NCBI GenBank assembly: GCA_012931725.1
Contig: CM022948.1
Location: 45,265,898 to 45,329,897 of the forward strand
Direction of reading: 5' to 3'
Length of the DNA stretch: 64,000 nt
DNA from: Litsea cubeba
Lineage: Eukaryota; Streptophyta; Magnoliopsida; Laurales; Lauraceae
Shown: positions 1-11,963 of the stretch, one piece after another
Position numbering within the stretch: position 1 is the first letter of the stretch
Layout: each line of letters begins with the position of its first letter
Translations under genes and position numbers: made by a program
Notes under the pieces: generated by a model
Database searches by the model: none
Told to the model about the DNA's origin: nothing
What the model saw: only the letters and a program-made list of their open reading frames with translations

Positions 1-309
1 GGCATTAAAATCGAGATCAAAACAAAATTCTTTTTGGCAAAGAAACGCAAGAGAGGAAGGCTTAAATAGACTTATCGCAAGAGACAACTGCAAACACGTC
101 AGTGCCAGCTTGGTGTCGTCATACTCCTCGAGCCGGGCGCTGTCCAACGGGAGGGTGCAGGCCCGTCCAAGCGCCCCGAGTACAAAAGGATCGACTTTTC
201 AAAGAATTCGATCCTGGGTCGTCACCGGTCTCCCAGGCTCCAGCAGCAGATCCGGCCTCCAAGGCACAAGAGGGTCTGGTCCACCCGATTAAAGCAGTCC
301 AGACCCCCC

Positions 310-1557
310 TTAGGCAGAAGGTGCGGGCCTCTTTCTAGAACGAGCTTCCGCCAACGCAGCATCGGGAGCTAGCTTCCGAACCGAGGCACTTGACCTTGGC
401 TCGCGGGCAACCGTCTGTAAATCGGAGACGACCGACGGTGTCTCGGAAGCAGTTGTGGGAGCAGCAGTGCCCGGGCAGCGAGTGGTCGGAGGAATCTCTG
501 GCAGCACGGGGGCAGGGACTTCCGTGATGGTTGTCTTTGCCAGCGCCTCGGAAGATTGACCCCCAAGCGCCAAGGCTTCCAGGTCATCCAACACCAGATG
601 TTTCTTTCTCACCATCTCTTCCTCTGCCGAACCCGAAGAAGGGAACCGAGATGACTGGCGCGACTCTCTCCTCCTAAAATGATCTTCTTCCGATTCTGGC
701 TCTGATGTAGAAGTCTTTGCTCTGGACGCAGCTTGGTCACTTGCCTCGATCCCGGTCGGATGAAGTCTTTCCTCAACCGCGGGTAAGGGGGCCAGGCTCG
801 GATCATAGCCAAGGAGGGACCAGGCTGATTTGTCGGCGTGGCCGTGATAACTGCTTATGGCCCGGAGCCAGGCCTCGTTCCTGGTGCAACCGACTCTCTG
901 AGCCTTTCTCCTCCTGTCAGCGATACCTGCGCAGCAAACAGAAAAAGGGTCAGCTCGGCATTACAAGAAGAGGATAAATGCAAAGTAAGGGTGCGGCATT
1001 TACTTGGAGGAGCACCGAGACGAAGGGGAATCCGAGAAAGCCTATTCGACGTGGGCTCATCGTCGCTGAACTCCCAATTGCCTAAAACAAGCAGGCGATC
1101 ATCCCCTGCATACTTGCTCGAGTCCTCCAAGGCGTTGATAAAACTACTCCAGCCGATCTAATCCGGAGGTAGAAGGTGTTGTCTCGAGCCTTACAGAGGT
1201 CATAGACGTCCACGATGTCATGGACGCCAAGGTTGATTTCTAAAATCCTATTGAGCACGGCCGTGCCCATGATGATTTTGTAGCCGTTCGGCATCAACTG
1301 GTAAGGGCAGAGGTTCCATGCCCTGAGGCAATCCCTGAGAAGAGGGTGAAGGGGGAAACGTACTCCGCCCTCTACTATGGTTATCAAAGGGAATGGCATC
1401 CAGCCATCGTAAATGCTGCCGTCAATGTAAGAGGCAGGCTGGGGTACTTTGAGTAAAACATCAGCGGGTATCTTATACTCTGACTTGAGTTGGGCTATGG
1501 ACCCTTCGTTCTCTATCCAGAAGCTATAAGCGCCTATTCCTATGGTTTTCCTAAAAC
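310..1557 (-). pseudogene. Antisense gag/transposon-like gene in element L, spliced, frameshifted
   Basis: On the minus strand an exon opens after a splice acceptor at 1558-1559 and reads toward lower coordinates. It contains blocks such as GGVRFPLHPLLRDCLRAW and LGNWEF, which resemble the 'putative gypsy type transposon' family (Transposase_28) found in plant elements. One frameshift lies near 1140-1160. A GT-AG intron spans 1003-927 and is phase 1: the last exon base A joins GT to make one codon. The second exon stays open from 926 to a TAA at 310-312 and is rich in Ser, Glu and Pro with basic patches. Minus-strand coding-like sequence at about 105-190 (RACTLPLDSARLEEYDD) suggests more exons. 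The gene lies between the missing pol and the 3' LTR, antisense to the element. The first exon is uncertain: an ATG near 1650 precedes a GTAAGT donor but in the wrong phase. Confidence 0.6.
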
Positions 1558-1800
1558 CTAAGGACTCGAAGTGTGAATCGCAGAATCGTATAAAGGAAAC
1601 AGAACCCTGACCATGAAAAGAAGGGCGGAAGCAGAGAAGAAAGACTTACAAAAATGGGATGAGCAAGAAGCATGGCCGAACCTAGAGTGGATCGATCCTG
1701 GTGGCGTTCCTCTCCGGGGCAGACTCTATTCTGTGAAAAAACTCTTTTCTTTTTATCTCGCAAAAGTGCAAGTAGAAGCAGAGAGGAGCCCTAGCCTCCG

Positions 1801-1808
1801 CTTTTATA
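1801..1808 (-). promoter_or_regulatory. TATA box of the antisense gene in element L
   Basis: The minus strand reads TCTATAAAAG here, upstream of the antisense gene. The same ten bases stand before the antisense gene of elements A-C. It is internal to the element and independent of the LTR promoter. Inferred from sequence only. Confidence 0.45.
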
Positions 1809-2190
1809 GAAGGGGAGAGCGCCCTTTCATATCCCGAGGACGCACGTGCGAAGCCTCGAGTGTCATGCACCTCTATTCGGCGTAGAGCACGTGCCTCCAA
1901 AATACCTGAACCACCCATCCAACGTCGACACATAACATCGACGGTTCACCTTCTGCATCAAGTGCATCATAGCATTTATTGCCTCAGGCAGGTAGAGTGG
2001 CAATGGATAAGGATGAAGCGTCAGCAGCCAGAACCGAGGTGAGATTTGAAAAGCACCCCGGTCCGGAAAGAGAGTAGCTCGGCAGCACGATCGATGTCCT
2101 CAAGAACGTTGCCCTCTATCACCGATCATCGAGTGCCCTCACGTCTTATAGCTTCCGACCTAAAAGAGTGTTGAGAAACTCTTAAGAGCT

Positions 2191-2210
2191 CAAAAGCTAG
2201 GGGGCAATTG
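2191..2210 (+). other. Polypurine tract region of element L
   Basis: CAAAAGCTAGGGGGCAAT lies just before the TGTGGGGATA LTR start. This is the usual plus-strand primer form of plant gypsy elements and fixes the orientation. The LTR could also start 2 bp earlier, because TG is repeated. Confidence 0.75.
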
Positions 2211-3096
2211 TGTGGGGATATTCCTAAAGACACCAAGATTATGTTAACCCCGGTAAAGATGACCGGTTAATTATACCTCAAGCTCAGCCACGTGTATCTA
2301 GGCAGTGATGCTAGGGAGCCAGCCGTTGCCAAGCTCATGCCGACCTTGGTTGCGTCTGGCCTCGGCAATCCACTCCAGCCTCGGTCAAACATCTCGGTCC
2401 GTACCAGCATGCTGGCCGAGTCGGGCGCAACTGCCAAAGCACCACCAGAGGACCTGCCATGTCACAAAATGCATGATGAGATATGGGCACGCGTGGATGA
2501 TACTGAGAAGACATCTCAGCCGCCCAAAATCCCTGGCAGACCTACATCCAGCGACTACGTCTCCATCAGGGCAAGGCTCCAGGCGACGACCCGATGGGTT
2601 ACCGCCGAAAGGCCCAGACAATGTGAGGCCCGATTGGATCCTCAATGCATTATGGGCCTATTGGACCGCCATTTAATGAAAGGCGGATCCAATTGGATCA
2701 TCAATTAATGAATGGCGGGTGGAAGGGACTTTCATTTAAGAGAATGTGGGCTGATGTGACTCTGTTGCCCAAGTATAGGACAAACCAGCGGGCCCCACCG
2801 TCCTCTGCCACGAGGCTTCTTCTATAAATAGAGAAGCCCTCTCAAACCCAAGGTATCGAACACATTACTCTTGAGCCCTCACTCTGCCTCTCTTCTTCCT
2901 CCACCCTACCGTTGAGTTCCTTGAACTAACTTAGACATCGGAGGGCCTTGCGCTGCCTACAGCCAGGGTCTCTGACGATTGTCTTCTTCTTATTCTCTCA
3001 CTTTCAGGTTTCGGGCAGGCATACTAATCTCATCAGGTAGCCTCCGAGGGATTCCAGACCTTCACTAATCAAGTTCGTGATTTTTAGGCACTCACA
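2211..3096 (+). repeat. 3' LTR of element L
   Basis: About 886 bp, starting TGTGGGG and ending CTCACA (TGTG/CACA termini). It contains a TATA box (TATAAATA at 2823-2830) followed by a pyrimidine-rich leader, as expected of U3-R. The right boundary is supported by the abrupt switch to copia LTR sequence at 3097. Confidence 0.75.
2823..2830 (+). promoter_or_regulatory. LTR TATA box of element L
   Basis: TATAAATA on the plus strand about 265 bp before the LTR end, followed by a C/T-rich stretch. It agrees with the plus orientation given by the polypurine tract. Confidence 0.6.
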
Positions 3097-4088
3097 GGTA
3101 CCTATCCAATTAACTCTTAATCAGAATGGGTGCGCACTTACCAATGATAAATCCATTAGTTGGTACAAGGGGATAATCAAGATAGATTCCATGTTGACCA
3201 TTGAATGTTCTCACAGCTCTACTACCACCTACAAACCACCGAGGTGTTGACCTACGGTTGGCCTCACTCATTGGTGACTCAAAGCAGATGAATAGATAAA
3301 AACTTGAGTCATCAATGTCTCAGGATTGAGAGCCTATTGCTAGGGAATTATGAGAACAGATCTTAAAGTAAAAATAGTGTTCATAAGGTACTACTCATGG
3401 TCCTTTAATACATCCAATGTACTAGTACTATGATCCAGAATCTTACATTCTGATGATCGAGAGATATCACACTATCTCGTAGTGATCAAAGTGCCGCAAC
3501 CTTGTCAGTATGAGATGTCTAGTCTCATCACTGGTTGTGAAGATATTTAAGTATAAGATTTGCTACACATGTCTCCTGTATGTGGATCTCATCCATACAC
3601 ACGTGTTATATCTAATATACTTGTGGACACCAGTTCATCTCATGAGCCATTATGTCATTCGTATTGGTTATATGAAAATATATAATAAAACATCATTCAT
3701 CTCATCAAAGGATAGCATGATAATATTGATAAATAAAGAAATTAATCAATTTATTTCATCAATCTAATGGATTGAGACCATAAAACTAATACTGCAACCT
3801 TGTAAGATGTGATGTCCAATCTCATCACTGGTTGTGAAGATATTTAAGTATAAGATTTGTTATACATGTCTCCCGTATGTAGATCTCATCCATACACATG
3901 GACTACATCTAGTATACTTGTGGACTTCGGTTCATCTCATGAACCATTATGTCATTTGTATTGGTTATGTGCTAATAAGTAATAAATCAACATTCATCTC
4001 ATGAAAGGAAAACATGAATATATTGATAAATAAATAATTTAATCGATTTATTATATCATCTACTGGATTGAGTTCATATAAACTAATA
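3097..4088 (-). repeat. Left (3') LTR remnant of Copia-1 with internal duplication
   Basis: 3097-3791 matches 8481-9175 of the right LTR. It is followed at once by 3792-4088, a second copy of the last 295 or so bases (8881-9175). Both copies contain CTGGTTGTGAAGATATTTAA and end in an AAACTAATA-like terminus. The internal boundary at 4088 is followed by the minus-strand purine tract. Confidence 0.75.
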
Positions 4089-4103
4089 ATCTTCTACTTG
4101 GGC
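4089..4103 (-). other. Polypurine tract region of Copia-1
   Basis: On the minus strand GAGCCCAAGTAGAAGAT precedes the LTR. It lies directly after the end of the RNase H frame. Confidence 0.5.
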
Positions 4104-7100
4104 TCAATGCCAGTTAGGGTTGCATCTCATGCACATCCCATCTACATACTGCTCAAAGACTTTGGCGGTCAATGGCTTAGTAAAGGGATCTCTCAGATTG
4201 TCTGCAGAGGCTATCTTGGTGATCGTTACATCACCTCTCTGCACAATTTGTCTGACCATGTATTAATTCCTTTGTACATGCTTTTGGCTCCTGGGTTCCT
4301 TGGACTAAACGACTGCCTTGCTGTTATCACAGTAAACTGTGAGTGGCTGTCGCGCCTAAAGTACCACTCCAAGTTCCATAAGGAGTCTTTTGAGCCAAAC
4401 TACTTCCTTAGCTGCTTCTCAAGCGGCTACAGCATAAACACAAACCCAGAAATAGATTTCCTTAAATCCTTATCTTACATATAGTAAGTATCTGTGTTTC
4501 CGACTGGAATCAACTTATCACTACCGCAAATCAACATGTGATCTCTAGTCCTTCTCAAGTAATTGAGAACACATCTTACAGCAGTCCAATGGTAAGGACA
4601 TAGGTTAGACTGATATCTGCTGACTAGGCCCATTGCGTGACAGAATCCGGTCTAGTGCAAAGCATATCTAACCGTACCAATACATTATCTATGTACGCAT
4701 CTTGGGATAAGCTTATCATCCTATTTTTCCGGTCTCAATGGAGTTTGATCCCTAGGATGTAGCTTGCTTGTCCCAAGTCCTTCATATCAAAAGTCTTAGC
4801 CAACTAAAACTTTTATTGTTGACAACATCCCTGTCACTCCCTAGGAGAAGGATGTCGTCGACATACAATAGCAGAAAAACTACCCTGCCTTCTTCACTTC
4901 TCATGTACACTCATAACTCATCCTTATTCTGACAAAAATCAAATGATTTGATTGCCTGGTCAAAATAGATGTTCCTGTTCTGGGATACCTGCTTCAATTC
5001 ATAAATGGACTTCTGCAGTTTGCAAACTATTTGCTCTTGGTTAGCTATAAAACCATTTGGATGCATCATATAGATGTCTTTCTTAAGATGGTCATCGTGA
5101 AACATCGTGTTGACATCCATTTGCCAAATCTCGTAACCAAGATGAACCGCAATGGATAAAAGTATCCGAATGGACTTGAGCATGGCTACCGGTGGGAAGG
5201 TTTCCTCATAATTGATACATTCTTTCTGAGTATATCCTTTCCCAACAAGCCTGGCCTTAAAGGTCTCAACTCTTCCATTTCATCCTCTTTTCTTCTTGTA
5301 GACTCACTTGCACCCAATAGGTATAATATCGGCCCAATTGGAGTACATAGACTCCATCTCAGCTTCCATAGCATCTTGCCAACTTCCCGAATCTATGTTA
5401 TCAAATTGCTTCATCATAGTTAGAGGGGTCTTACTCCAGTTCTATTGGGATTGCCTCGTAAGACTCTCCAAAAAATGAGAACCTGTAAGGGGGCCTGATA
5501 ATACTCCCACTACGACGAGGCATTGGTGTAACTATTGGGTCATGTATGGGCGAATTTTCTTAAAGTTCGGTCATTCTTGGATTTGGAATTGATTTCTCTT
5601 GAATTTCTTCCAAGATGACATTTTTTAAAGATTTCCGGTCAATCTTATAATCTTCCTCCAGAAAAACCGCATTGGTGCTGACAAGCACTTTCTACTCTCT
5701 CTGAGATTATAAAATAACCAACCTTTAGTTCCTTTGGGATATTCAGTAAACGTGCATACTTCCGACTTCGATTCCAACTTAACTATCTTAACCTTCAGCA
5801 CGTGTGTCGAACAACTCCAAAAAATGTTGTAGACTAGGCTTTCGTCCGGCCCACAACTCCCGGGGAGTCTTAGGAACAGACTTAGATGGTACGAGGTTTA
5901 GTATGTACATTGCAGTTTCCAAAACATATCCCCAAAAGAATATAGGTAACCTTGAGAAACTCAACATAGACCTGATCATAACTAAAAGAGTCCGGTTCCT
6001 TCTTTCTGCTACTCCGTTCTATTGAGGCATACCAGGAGCAGACATCTAGGATAGAATCCCTTTTTCTGATAAGTATCCCATAAAATCAGCAGAGAGATAT
6101 TTGCCTCATCGATCTCATCGAAGAGTATTTTTACTTTTACCTAATTTCTTTTCCACTTTCGCTCGAAAACTCTTTGAAATTTTCAAAAGTCTCGGACTTA
6201 CAGTACATAAGGTATATGTATCCATATCTTGAGCAATCATCGGTGAAAGTGATGAAGTATTCGTAACCTTCTCTCGCTCTAATATTTATGGGTCCATACA
6301 TATCAGTATACACTAACTCCAATAAATCTTTGGCTCTATTGCCCTTAGATGAAAATGATCTTTTAGTCATTTTACCTTCCAGACAGGACTCGCAGACAGG
6401 CATTGGTTCTACAACCAATGAAGGCAAGATACCATCTTTCACTAGCCCGTCAATCCTGTTTAGGTTTGTATGACAAAGACTCATAGGCGCCAAAGTTTTG
6501 TTGGATTAGATGAAGGTGGCTTCCTCTTTAATGATGGTCTATTATTAATCTCGGTGTCATGTATCTCAAACATTATTGGAGTTAACAAATAAAATATATC
6601 AATTAGCTTGCCAGAACATATAAAAGTACCATTCCTCATTATGACAATTTCAGTACCAAAAGTAATAGAATAACTCTTACTCACTATATTAGAAATTTAA
6701 ATTTAAATTCCGTCTTAAAGTCGGTACATGTAATGTATTTGACAAAATTAACCTAGTATCTGAAAATAATAAATTTACTACTCCCACTGACACTGCTATT
6801 GCCTTGGCTTTCGATCCCAGGTTAACAATGATTTCTCCGCCACTAAGCCTCCTGATTTTCTGGAACTCCTACAACATATCATATATGTGATTTGTTGCAC
6901 CGGAATCAACAAACCATGACTCTAAAGTACCAGTTGCAAAACTAACTTCAGAAACAAGTGACTCAATCATACCTGAGGTCCTTTCCTTTGACAGAAAATC
7001 AGGACAATTTCTTTTCTAATGTCATGTCATATCACAATGGAAACACTTTCTCTTTGCTCCCGTACCCTTAGCCTTGGCCACACCACCAGTAGAACCATTC

Positions 7101-7480
7101 TCCACCTCAGGACCCTTGGGGACTGATTCTTCTTGCCTTTCCGGCCTTTGCCTTTCGGCTTGGACCTGGCAAATAACTTTTCTGTCATCAGGACTTTTAT
7201 TTTCTTCATGATTTCTTCAGTTGCTACCAGCTGGCTCGACAGCTCAGCTAAGGTCAGATTCATATTATTCATATTATAATTAATCTTGCAATGGTTGAAT
7301 GAATCTGGTAGTGATAAGTCATTAAAAATGCATAATTCCATCATCATTTTGTTGGAAATAGGGTGGGCCTCTAGGATAGGTTTCAAAAACTTTTGACCCA
7401 CTTGATGCAGGGATCAACTATACAGAAGGCTATAAAATCCAGTCCAAGATCTATGTCCTCAATCTCAGCCATCATGATCA
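4104..7480 (-). pseudogene. Copia-1 gag-pol remnant
   Basis: Minus-strand copia polyprotein broken by many stops and frameshifts. From the N-terminal side: a gag remnant (SLPDSFNHCKINYNMNNMN near 7310-7260) followed by a basic region; protease (DSGATNHIC near 6910); integrase zinc and core parts (CESCLEGK near 6400, TFTDDCSRYGYIYLM near 6230, a piece at 5979-5788); RT (HLGYEIWQMDVNTMFHDDH near 5130, YVDD near 4865); and an RNase H tail ending in FTKPLTAKVFEQYVDGM before a stop at 4104-4106. The gag N-terminus is shorter than usual. It cannot code for a working polyprotein. Confidence 0.8.
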
Positions 7481-7589
7481 GTAAATACAATCTATCTAGA
7501 AGATAGAAACAGCTACTAATAAGCATCCATAATAATCTACAACGTGCAAGGAAGTGGATTATACCTTTGGAGCTCGGTTGTGCTCTAAT

Positions 7590-9175
7590 GGAGAAGTTGC
7601 GTCTTTCTTTGATGATGAAACGCTTTCACTAATCAAATAGGAATTTCCAAGACCTCTTGATCTTCCACGCTATGACCCGTATCAGATTCTCCTTTTTCTC
7701 AAGAAGATGGTGGGATCTCCAAGAGAAAATTACTAAAAACTCTAGGGAGGAACTAGAAAGAGAACTAGAAGAGGGAGAGGAGAAGAGGCATGTGCAACAC
7801 TTGCACAAAGAAGCCTTGGGCGTGAATCCCTAGGTGGATGTATGCATGGACGTGCAACACCTTGCCCTCCTCTATTTATAGCTTAAAAGCAATTAAGCCA
7901 CCTCCTCTTTCTAATTGAAATAGAAGTCTCACTTCTCTAACAATTAGTAACTCTCTTCTATTACTAGTTAAGATAGAAGTCTTACTTCCACAATAATTAG
8001 TAACTTACTAAATCATAATTAGAAGTCTCACTTCAAATATGATTAGTAACTTTCCAATTCCTTTCTAATTAAAATAGAAGTCTCACTTCTACTAAAATTA
8101 GTAAGTCTACTATTATCGCTATTAGAAGTCCCACTTCAAATAGAAATAGTAACTTTCCTTTTAGAGTTCAACGAGAATTAGATACTTTCTAATAATTGGG
8201 CTAGCGTGGGGACCACTAGGGATTCCTTAGAAAGTTGGCTCCAACTGGGACACGCGACCCCACATCTCATGTGTAATCCGGGCCCACAGTTAATTGCAAA
8301 TAACTCCACTGTATAAATGTAATTGAATTGCAGTCTTAGGAATATTACATAGAAGAAAATAAACTTTCACATTACCACAAGTAGGCCCCTCTATCAATAT
8401 CCATGGATCAATTGGACCTGTCTTCCAAACTAGATCCATATCTTATTATCCTTGAGCCCTAATTAATTATAATGATCATAGGTACCTTTCTAATTAACTC
8501 TTAATCGGAATGGGTGCGCACTTACCAATGATAAATCCATTAATTGGCACAAGGGGATATTAGAGATAGATTCCATCTTGACCATTGAATATTCCCACAG
8601 CTCTACTACCACGTACCCAAATCACCGAGGTGTTGACCTACAGTTGGCCTCACTCATTGGTGACTCAAAGCAAATGAATAGATAGAAACTTGAGTTCATT
8701 AATGTCTCAGGATTGAGAGCCTATTGCTAGGGAATTATGAGAGCAAACCTTAAAGTAAAGACAGTGTTTATAAGGTGCTTCTCATGGTCCTTCAATACAT
8801 CCAATGTTCCAGCACTATGATCCAGAATCTTACATTCTGATGATCGAGACAAATCACATTATTTCATAGTGATCAAAATGCTGCAACCTTGTCAGTATGA
8901 GATGTCTAGTCTCATCACTGGTTGTGAAGATATTTAAGTATAAGATTTGTCACACATGTCTCCCGTATGTGGATCTCATCCATACACATGTGTTAGATCT
9001 AATATACTTGTGGACCCCGGTCCATCTCATGAACCATCATGTCATTCGTATTGGTTATGTGCATATATAATAAATCACCATTCATCTCATGAAAAGTAAG
9101 CATGAATATATGAATAAATAAAGAATTTAATCAATTTATTATATCATCTACTGGATTGAGTCCATAAAACTAACA
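7590..9175 (-). repeat. Right (5') LTR of Copia-1
   Basis: About 1.58 kb; the inner boundary is approximate because the primer site next to it is degraded. On the minus strand it starts TGTTAGTTTTATGGACTC. A minus-strand TATA box (GCTATAAATAGAGG) lies near 7868-7884. Several short AT-rich repeats of the type TTAGAAGTCTCACTTC occur at about 7915-8160. Confidence 0.7.
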
Positions 9176-11214
9176 CATTTTAGAGTAATTAAGGACTTAA
9201 TCATCAAATCATGCACCATTTTAGTAAAAAAATAATGATTCTATGTTTGTGGGCATCAAAGTTTGAATTCGAGTCAAAATTCATGAAAAATCGCATTTCA
9301 CATAAAATCATGAATTTCTCTATTTCTTGGCATTGAAAGTCACGAATTTCTCATAACTTTTTATGATAAACTTTCTTTGTAACATTGATTTAATTAAAGA
9401 AAATCTGATAAAATGGTGACATTTTATGCATCAATTTAGTGTGAATTGGGCCCGCATCTTGCATCATTCCTTTCTTACAAAAATAAATCATTCTTTGATC
9501 ATTGATTATATTATTTGTATTTTTGTAGGGAAAATCAATTTTTGGGACTCGTGGAAGAGATAAATCAATTGAAGAATTAAAGAAGGAAAACCAAGTATTG
9601 AAGCTCCATATGGGGTCCATCATGCATCCAAAATTGAGGCTCAAATCTGACAGTTAGCCTTTGAGAAATTTCCAAGAGAGTCTGGAACGTTCCAATGGAG
9701 GAGATTCCAAGAGAAATTCACACGTCCAATTGATCCCACCATCTTAGCAAAATCTGATCTTTCTAATTTTTGAAGTTTTGTTGCAAACAAGTAGGGGCCC
9801 ATTCAAGGATAGTTTTATCAAAGCTATGAAGAGTCCTAAATATGGAGGGTGGTGACAAAGAAATTTGTGCAGAGAAACTAACTCCAAAAAGATAGGCTTC
9901 AAGATTTGAAATTTTGGAAACCCAAGAATTACCCAAGGATGTGCCGTCCAACACTTTGTTTTCCAAGCTTTGCACATCCAAAGGAGGAAGGGCCCATCTT
10001 GTGTTCCAATTCCAAATACAAATCAGGATTTTAGATTCGGGAATATTTTAGCCAAGGTGGGGCCTACATTATTGCAGGATTTCAAAAATTGCCCTTACCT
10101 CTTTGAGAGAAGATTCTTCGAGAATTCAAGATTTCAAATCAAAAGCAAAGAAGGCAAGAGGATCAAGGAGTCCTAATGTCTAAGGCAGAAAAAAGAGGAA
10201 ATAGATAAGGAAATAAAGTTGAAGTAATGAAAGAAAGATTCAAAAATTGGCACGAGGTGGTACGTCCATGCATGAAGGCTTCCAGATTGCACGCCAATTA
10301 TGAATTGCAATACAATTTCAAAACTCAGTTCTGAAAAATCTCAAGATAAAGGTGGGGCCTAAGTAAAGAAATTTGCAAATGAGGTGGAAGCCTAAGTATG
10401 TTAGGTGGGTCCAAAGAAAACGACCAGCAACCCATCTTCCCCTTTTCCATTATTTTCTTCATCTCTCATCCTTCCCCAAGGCACACCACCACTTGGATTT
10501 CTATGCCACCGTCGCACCGCCGCTGTTGCTACCGTCTCTCCACCATTGGACCAGACATTCATCATCTTCCCTTTCTTGGATTTTAGATCCCAAAATGAGA
10601 GCCGGTTGGATCGCCGTCCGAGACCGCGAGTCCTTCTCCTCCATTTAGTGTTTCATGTGTCTAAGGTAAGGTTGGATGCACTTTATTTTGACTCAAGTAA
10701 TTTTGTAATGGTTATTTGCTTGTAATGGTTCTTTCATTAATAAATCAAGTTTATGGGGTCTTGGTCTTCACCAATGGGTCAACATTGAATTTCTGTGCGT
10801 TGTGACTGTGCGCACTTGGTGCGGTGTTCTTGATTTTTCTTAATGGCATCAAGCAAAGTAACCGTTGCAAAGTTTTAGAATTAAAACCCATTCTTTTTTT
10901 ATTCTCTGATTTTATTTTATTTTATTTTATTTTTATTTTTATGCATCTTAATAATTATTATAATTGTTGGATTGACAAATCTTATGGTCAATGCAGTAGT
11001 TAGATTAGGATTTTATTTTTCTTTAATTGTAATTAATTTTATTCAGATCTGTAATTAATTTTTAATTAAAGTAGGATTTGATTTATATAGATTTTTTAGG
11101 CTAGAACTAGTTTTTCAGTGGGACAGGTTTTGTGCGATTAATTACTACTTGTGGATCGACCTTGGACTTCACCGAGTTATTACTACATCGCGGCCTTCCA
11201 CTTGGGGCTGACGA
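9176..11214. other. Unassigned LTR-like intergenic DNA
   Basis: No credible gene. It resembles the LTR and leader of a large gypsy element: a C/T-rich leader-like stretch at 10430-10560, a GTAAGGTTGG donor-like site at 10664, AATAAA at 10737, and a terminal stretch at 11140-11200 that looks like the U5 end of Athila/Tat-type LTRs. I could not find a partner LTR, purine tract or primer site, so the family stays open. Open frames at 10373-10725 are short, overlap in several frames and have no family resemblance. Confidence 0.35.
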
Positions 11215-11273
11215 TCAGGTAGTGACTGAAAAATCATGTCAACCTGCGATTCTGCATCAATCGTAGCACCCAG
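11215..11273 (-). pseudogene. Scrap of copia gag interrupted by element A
   Basis: On the minus strand, running into the LTR of element A, the translation GATIDAESQVDMIFQSLPD matches the gag block of copia elements (..id.e..v..il.sLPd..). It is cut at 11273/11274 by A's LTR. The rest of the gag should lie beyond the far end of A, outside this window. Confidence 0.5.
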
Positions 11274-11931
11274 TGATGGACAGCGCTTCTGCTCGGTTCT
11301 ACCGAGGTCGGCGGACGTGGGAGTCCGTTTGGATCCGACCCTTTCGTAACCGGGGGGCAAAGGCGTGCATCAACATTTTTTGTGTGGGTGTGCCAGATTT
11401 TCTATTTTACTTGGAATTACAAGTGGTGATCCGGAGATCGACCTTCGCAAGTAAAAAGGAAATCAACTTCTTTCAAGTTTTCCATTGCACATAAATTTAA
11501 TAAAAGAGACAATTTTCTTGGTTTGCCGTGAAAGGCGATTTTTTTGGCATTTATAGCCGATTTTGGCGTTCATAGGCGATTTTGGGCGTTATAGCTGATT
11601 TACAATTCTTATCAATAATGAAAGACAAGAGTTGTGATTTTTATCTCTTTTGGAAAAGTACAAACTACGATGAAAAGCAAGAAAAGGAGGATCTAACTTC
11701 TCAGGAGATTGTGGGGGACTAGTTTAGATTGATGGTCGCAAGGCATATGTGGACTTCGCCATCATCCATGCAGATGACAATAGAGGATGCTCTTGATTCG
11801 CTTGCCTTGGCTATAACCTCAGGTTTTTTTAGGACAAAAACCAAAAGGAGGTCCTATGTCCAATAAAAAACTAAGTAAACGGGCTGAAAAGCCACGTCTA
11901 AGCCATTGGAGGTAGAAGGAGAAGGCAAGGA

Positions 11932-11963
11932 CCTTGGGGGGGGATACCCCCCCCCCCCAAGGG
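11932..11963. repeat. G-run/C-run hairpin in LTR A
   Basis: CCTTGGGGG... faces ...CCCCCAAGG across a short ATA centre, giving a potential hairpin. The arms differ in length between LTRs A, B and C while the outer CCTTG/CAAGG bases are largely kept. Confidence 0.7.

Larger units (their letters stand above)
1..3096 (+). mobile_element. Element L: 3' part of a Tat-like Ty3/gypsy LTR retrotransposon
   Basis: The window opens inside this element; only its 3' internal region and 3' LTR are present. Orientation is plus: a purine tract lies directly left of an LTR that starts TGTGGGGATA and ends CTCACA, and the LTR has a plus-strand TATA box. No gag, protease, RT or integrase is visible. The internal part carries an antisense gene, an arrangement known in Tat-lineage elements, and that is the basis of the lineage call. 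The element interrupts a copia LTR: the intact right LTR of that copia continues through the matching GGTACC at 8481 without a break. The likely target duplication is GGTAC at 3097-3101; its partner lies left of the window. Confidence 0.75.
3097..9175 (-). mobile_element. Degenerate Ty1/copia element (Copia-1), left LTR interrupted by element L
   Basis: Decayed copia element on the minus strand. The order in minus orientation is LTR (9175-7590), gag, protease, integrase, RT, RNase H, purine tract, then LTR remnants (4088-3097). The two LTR regions are clearly homologous but differ at many sites, so this is an old insertion. The far left part of the left LTR is missing because element L inserted there; it should lie left of the window. 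The expected primer site is degenerate: only GCTCT survives near 7582. Confidence 0.8.
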
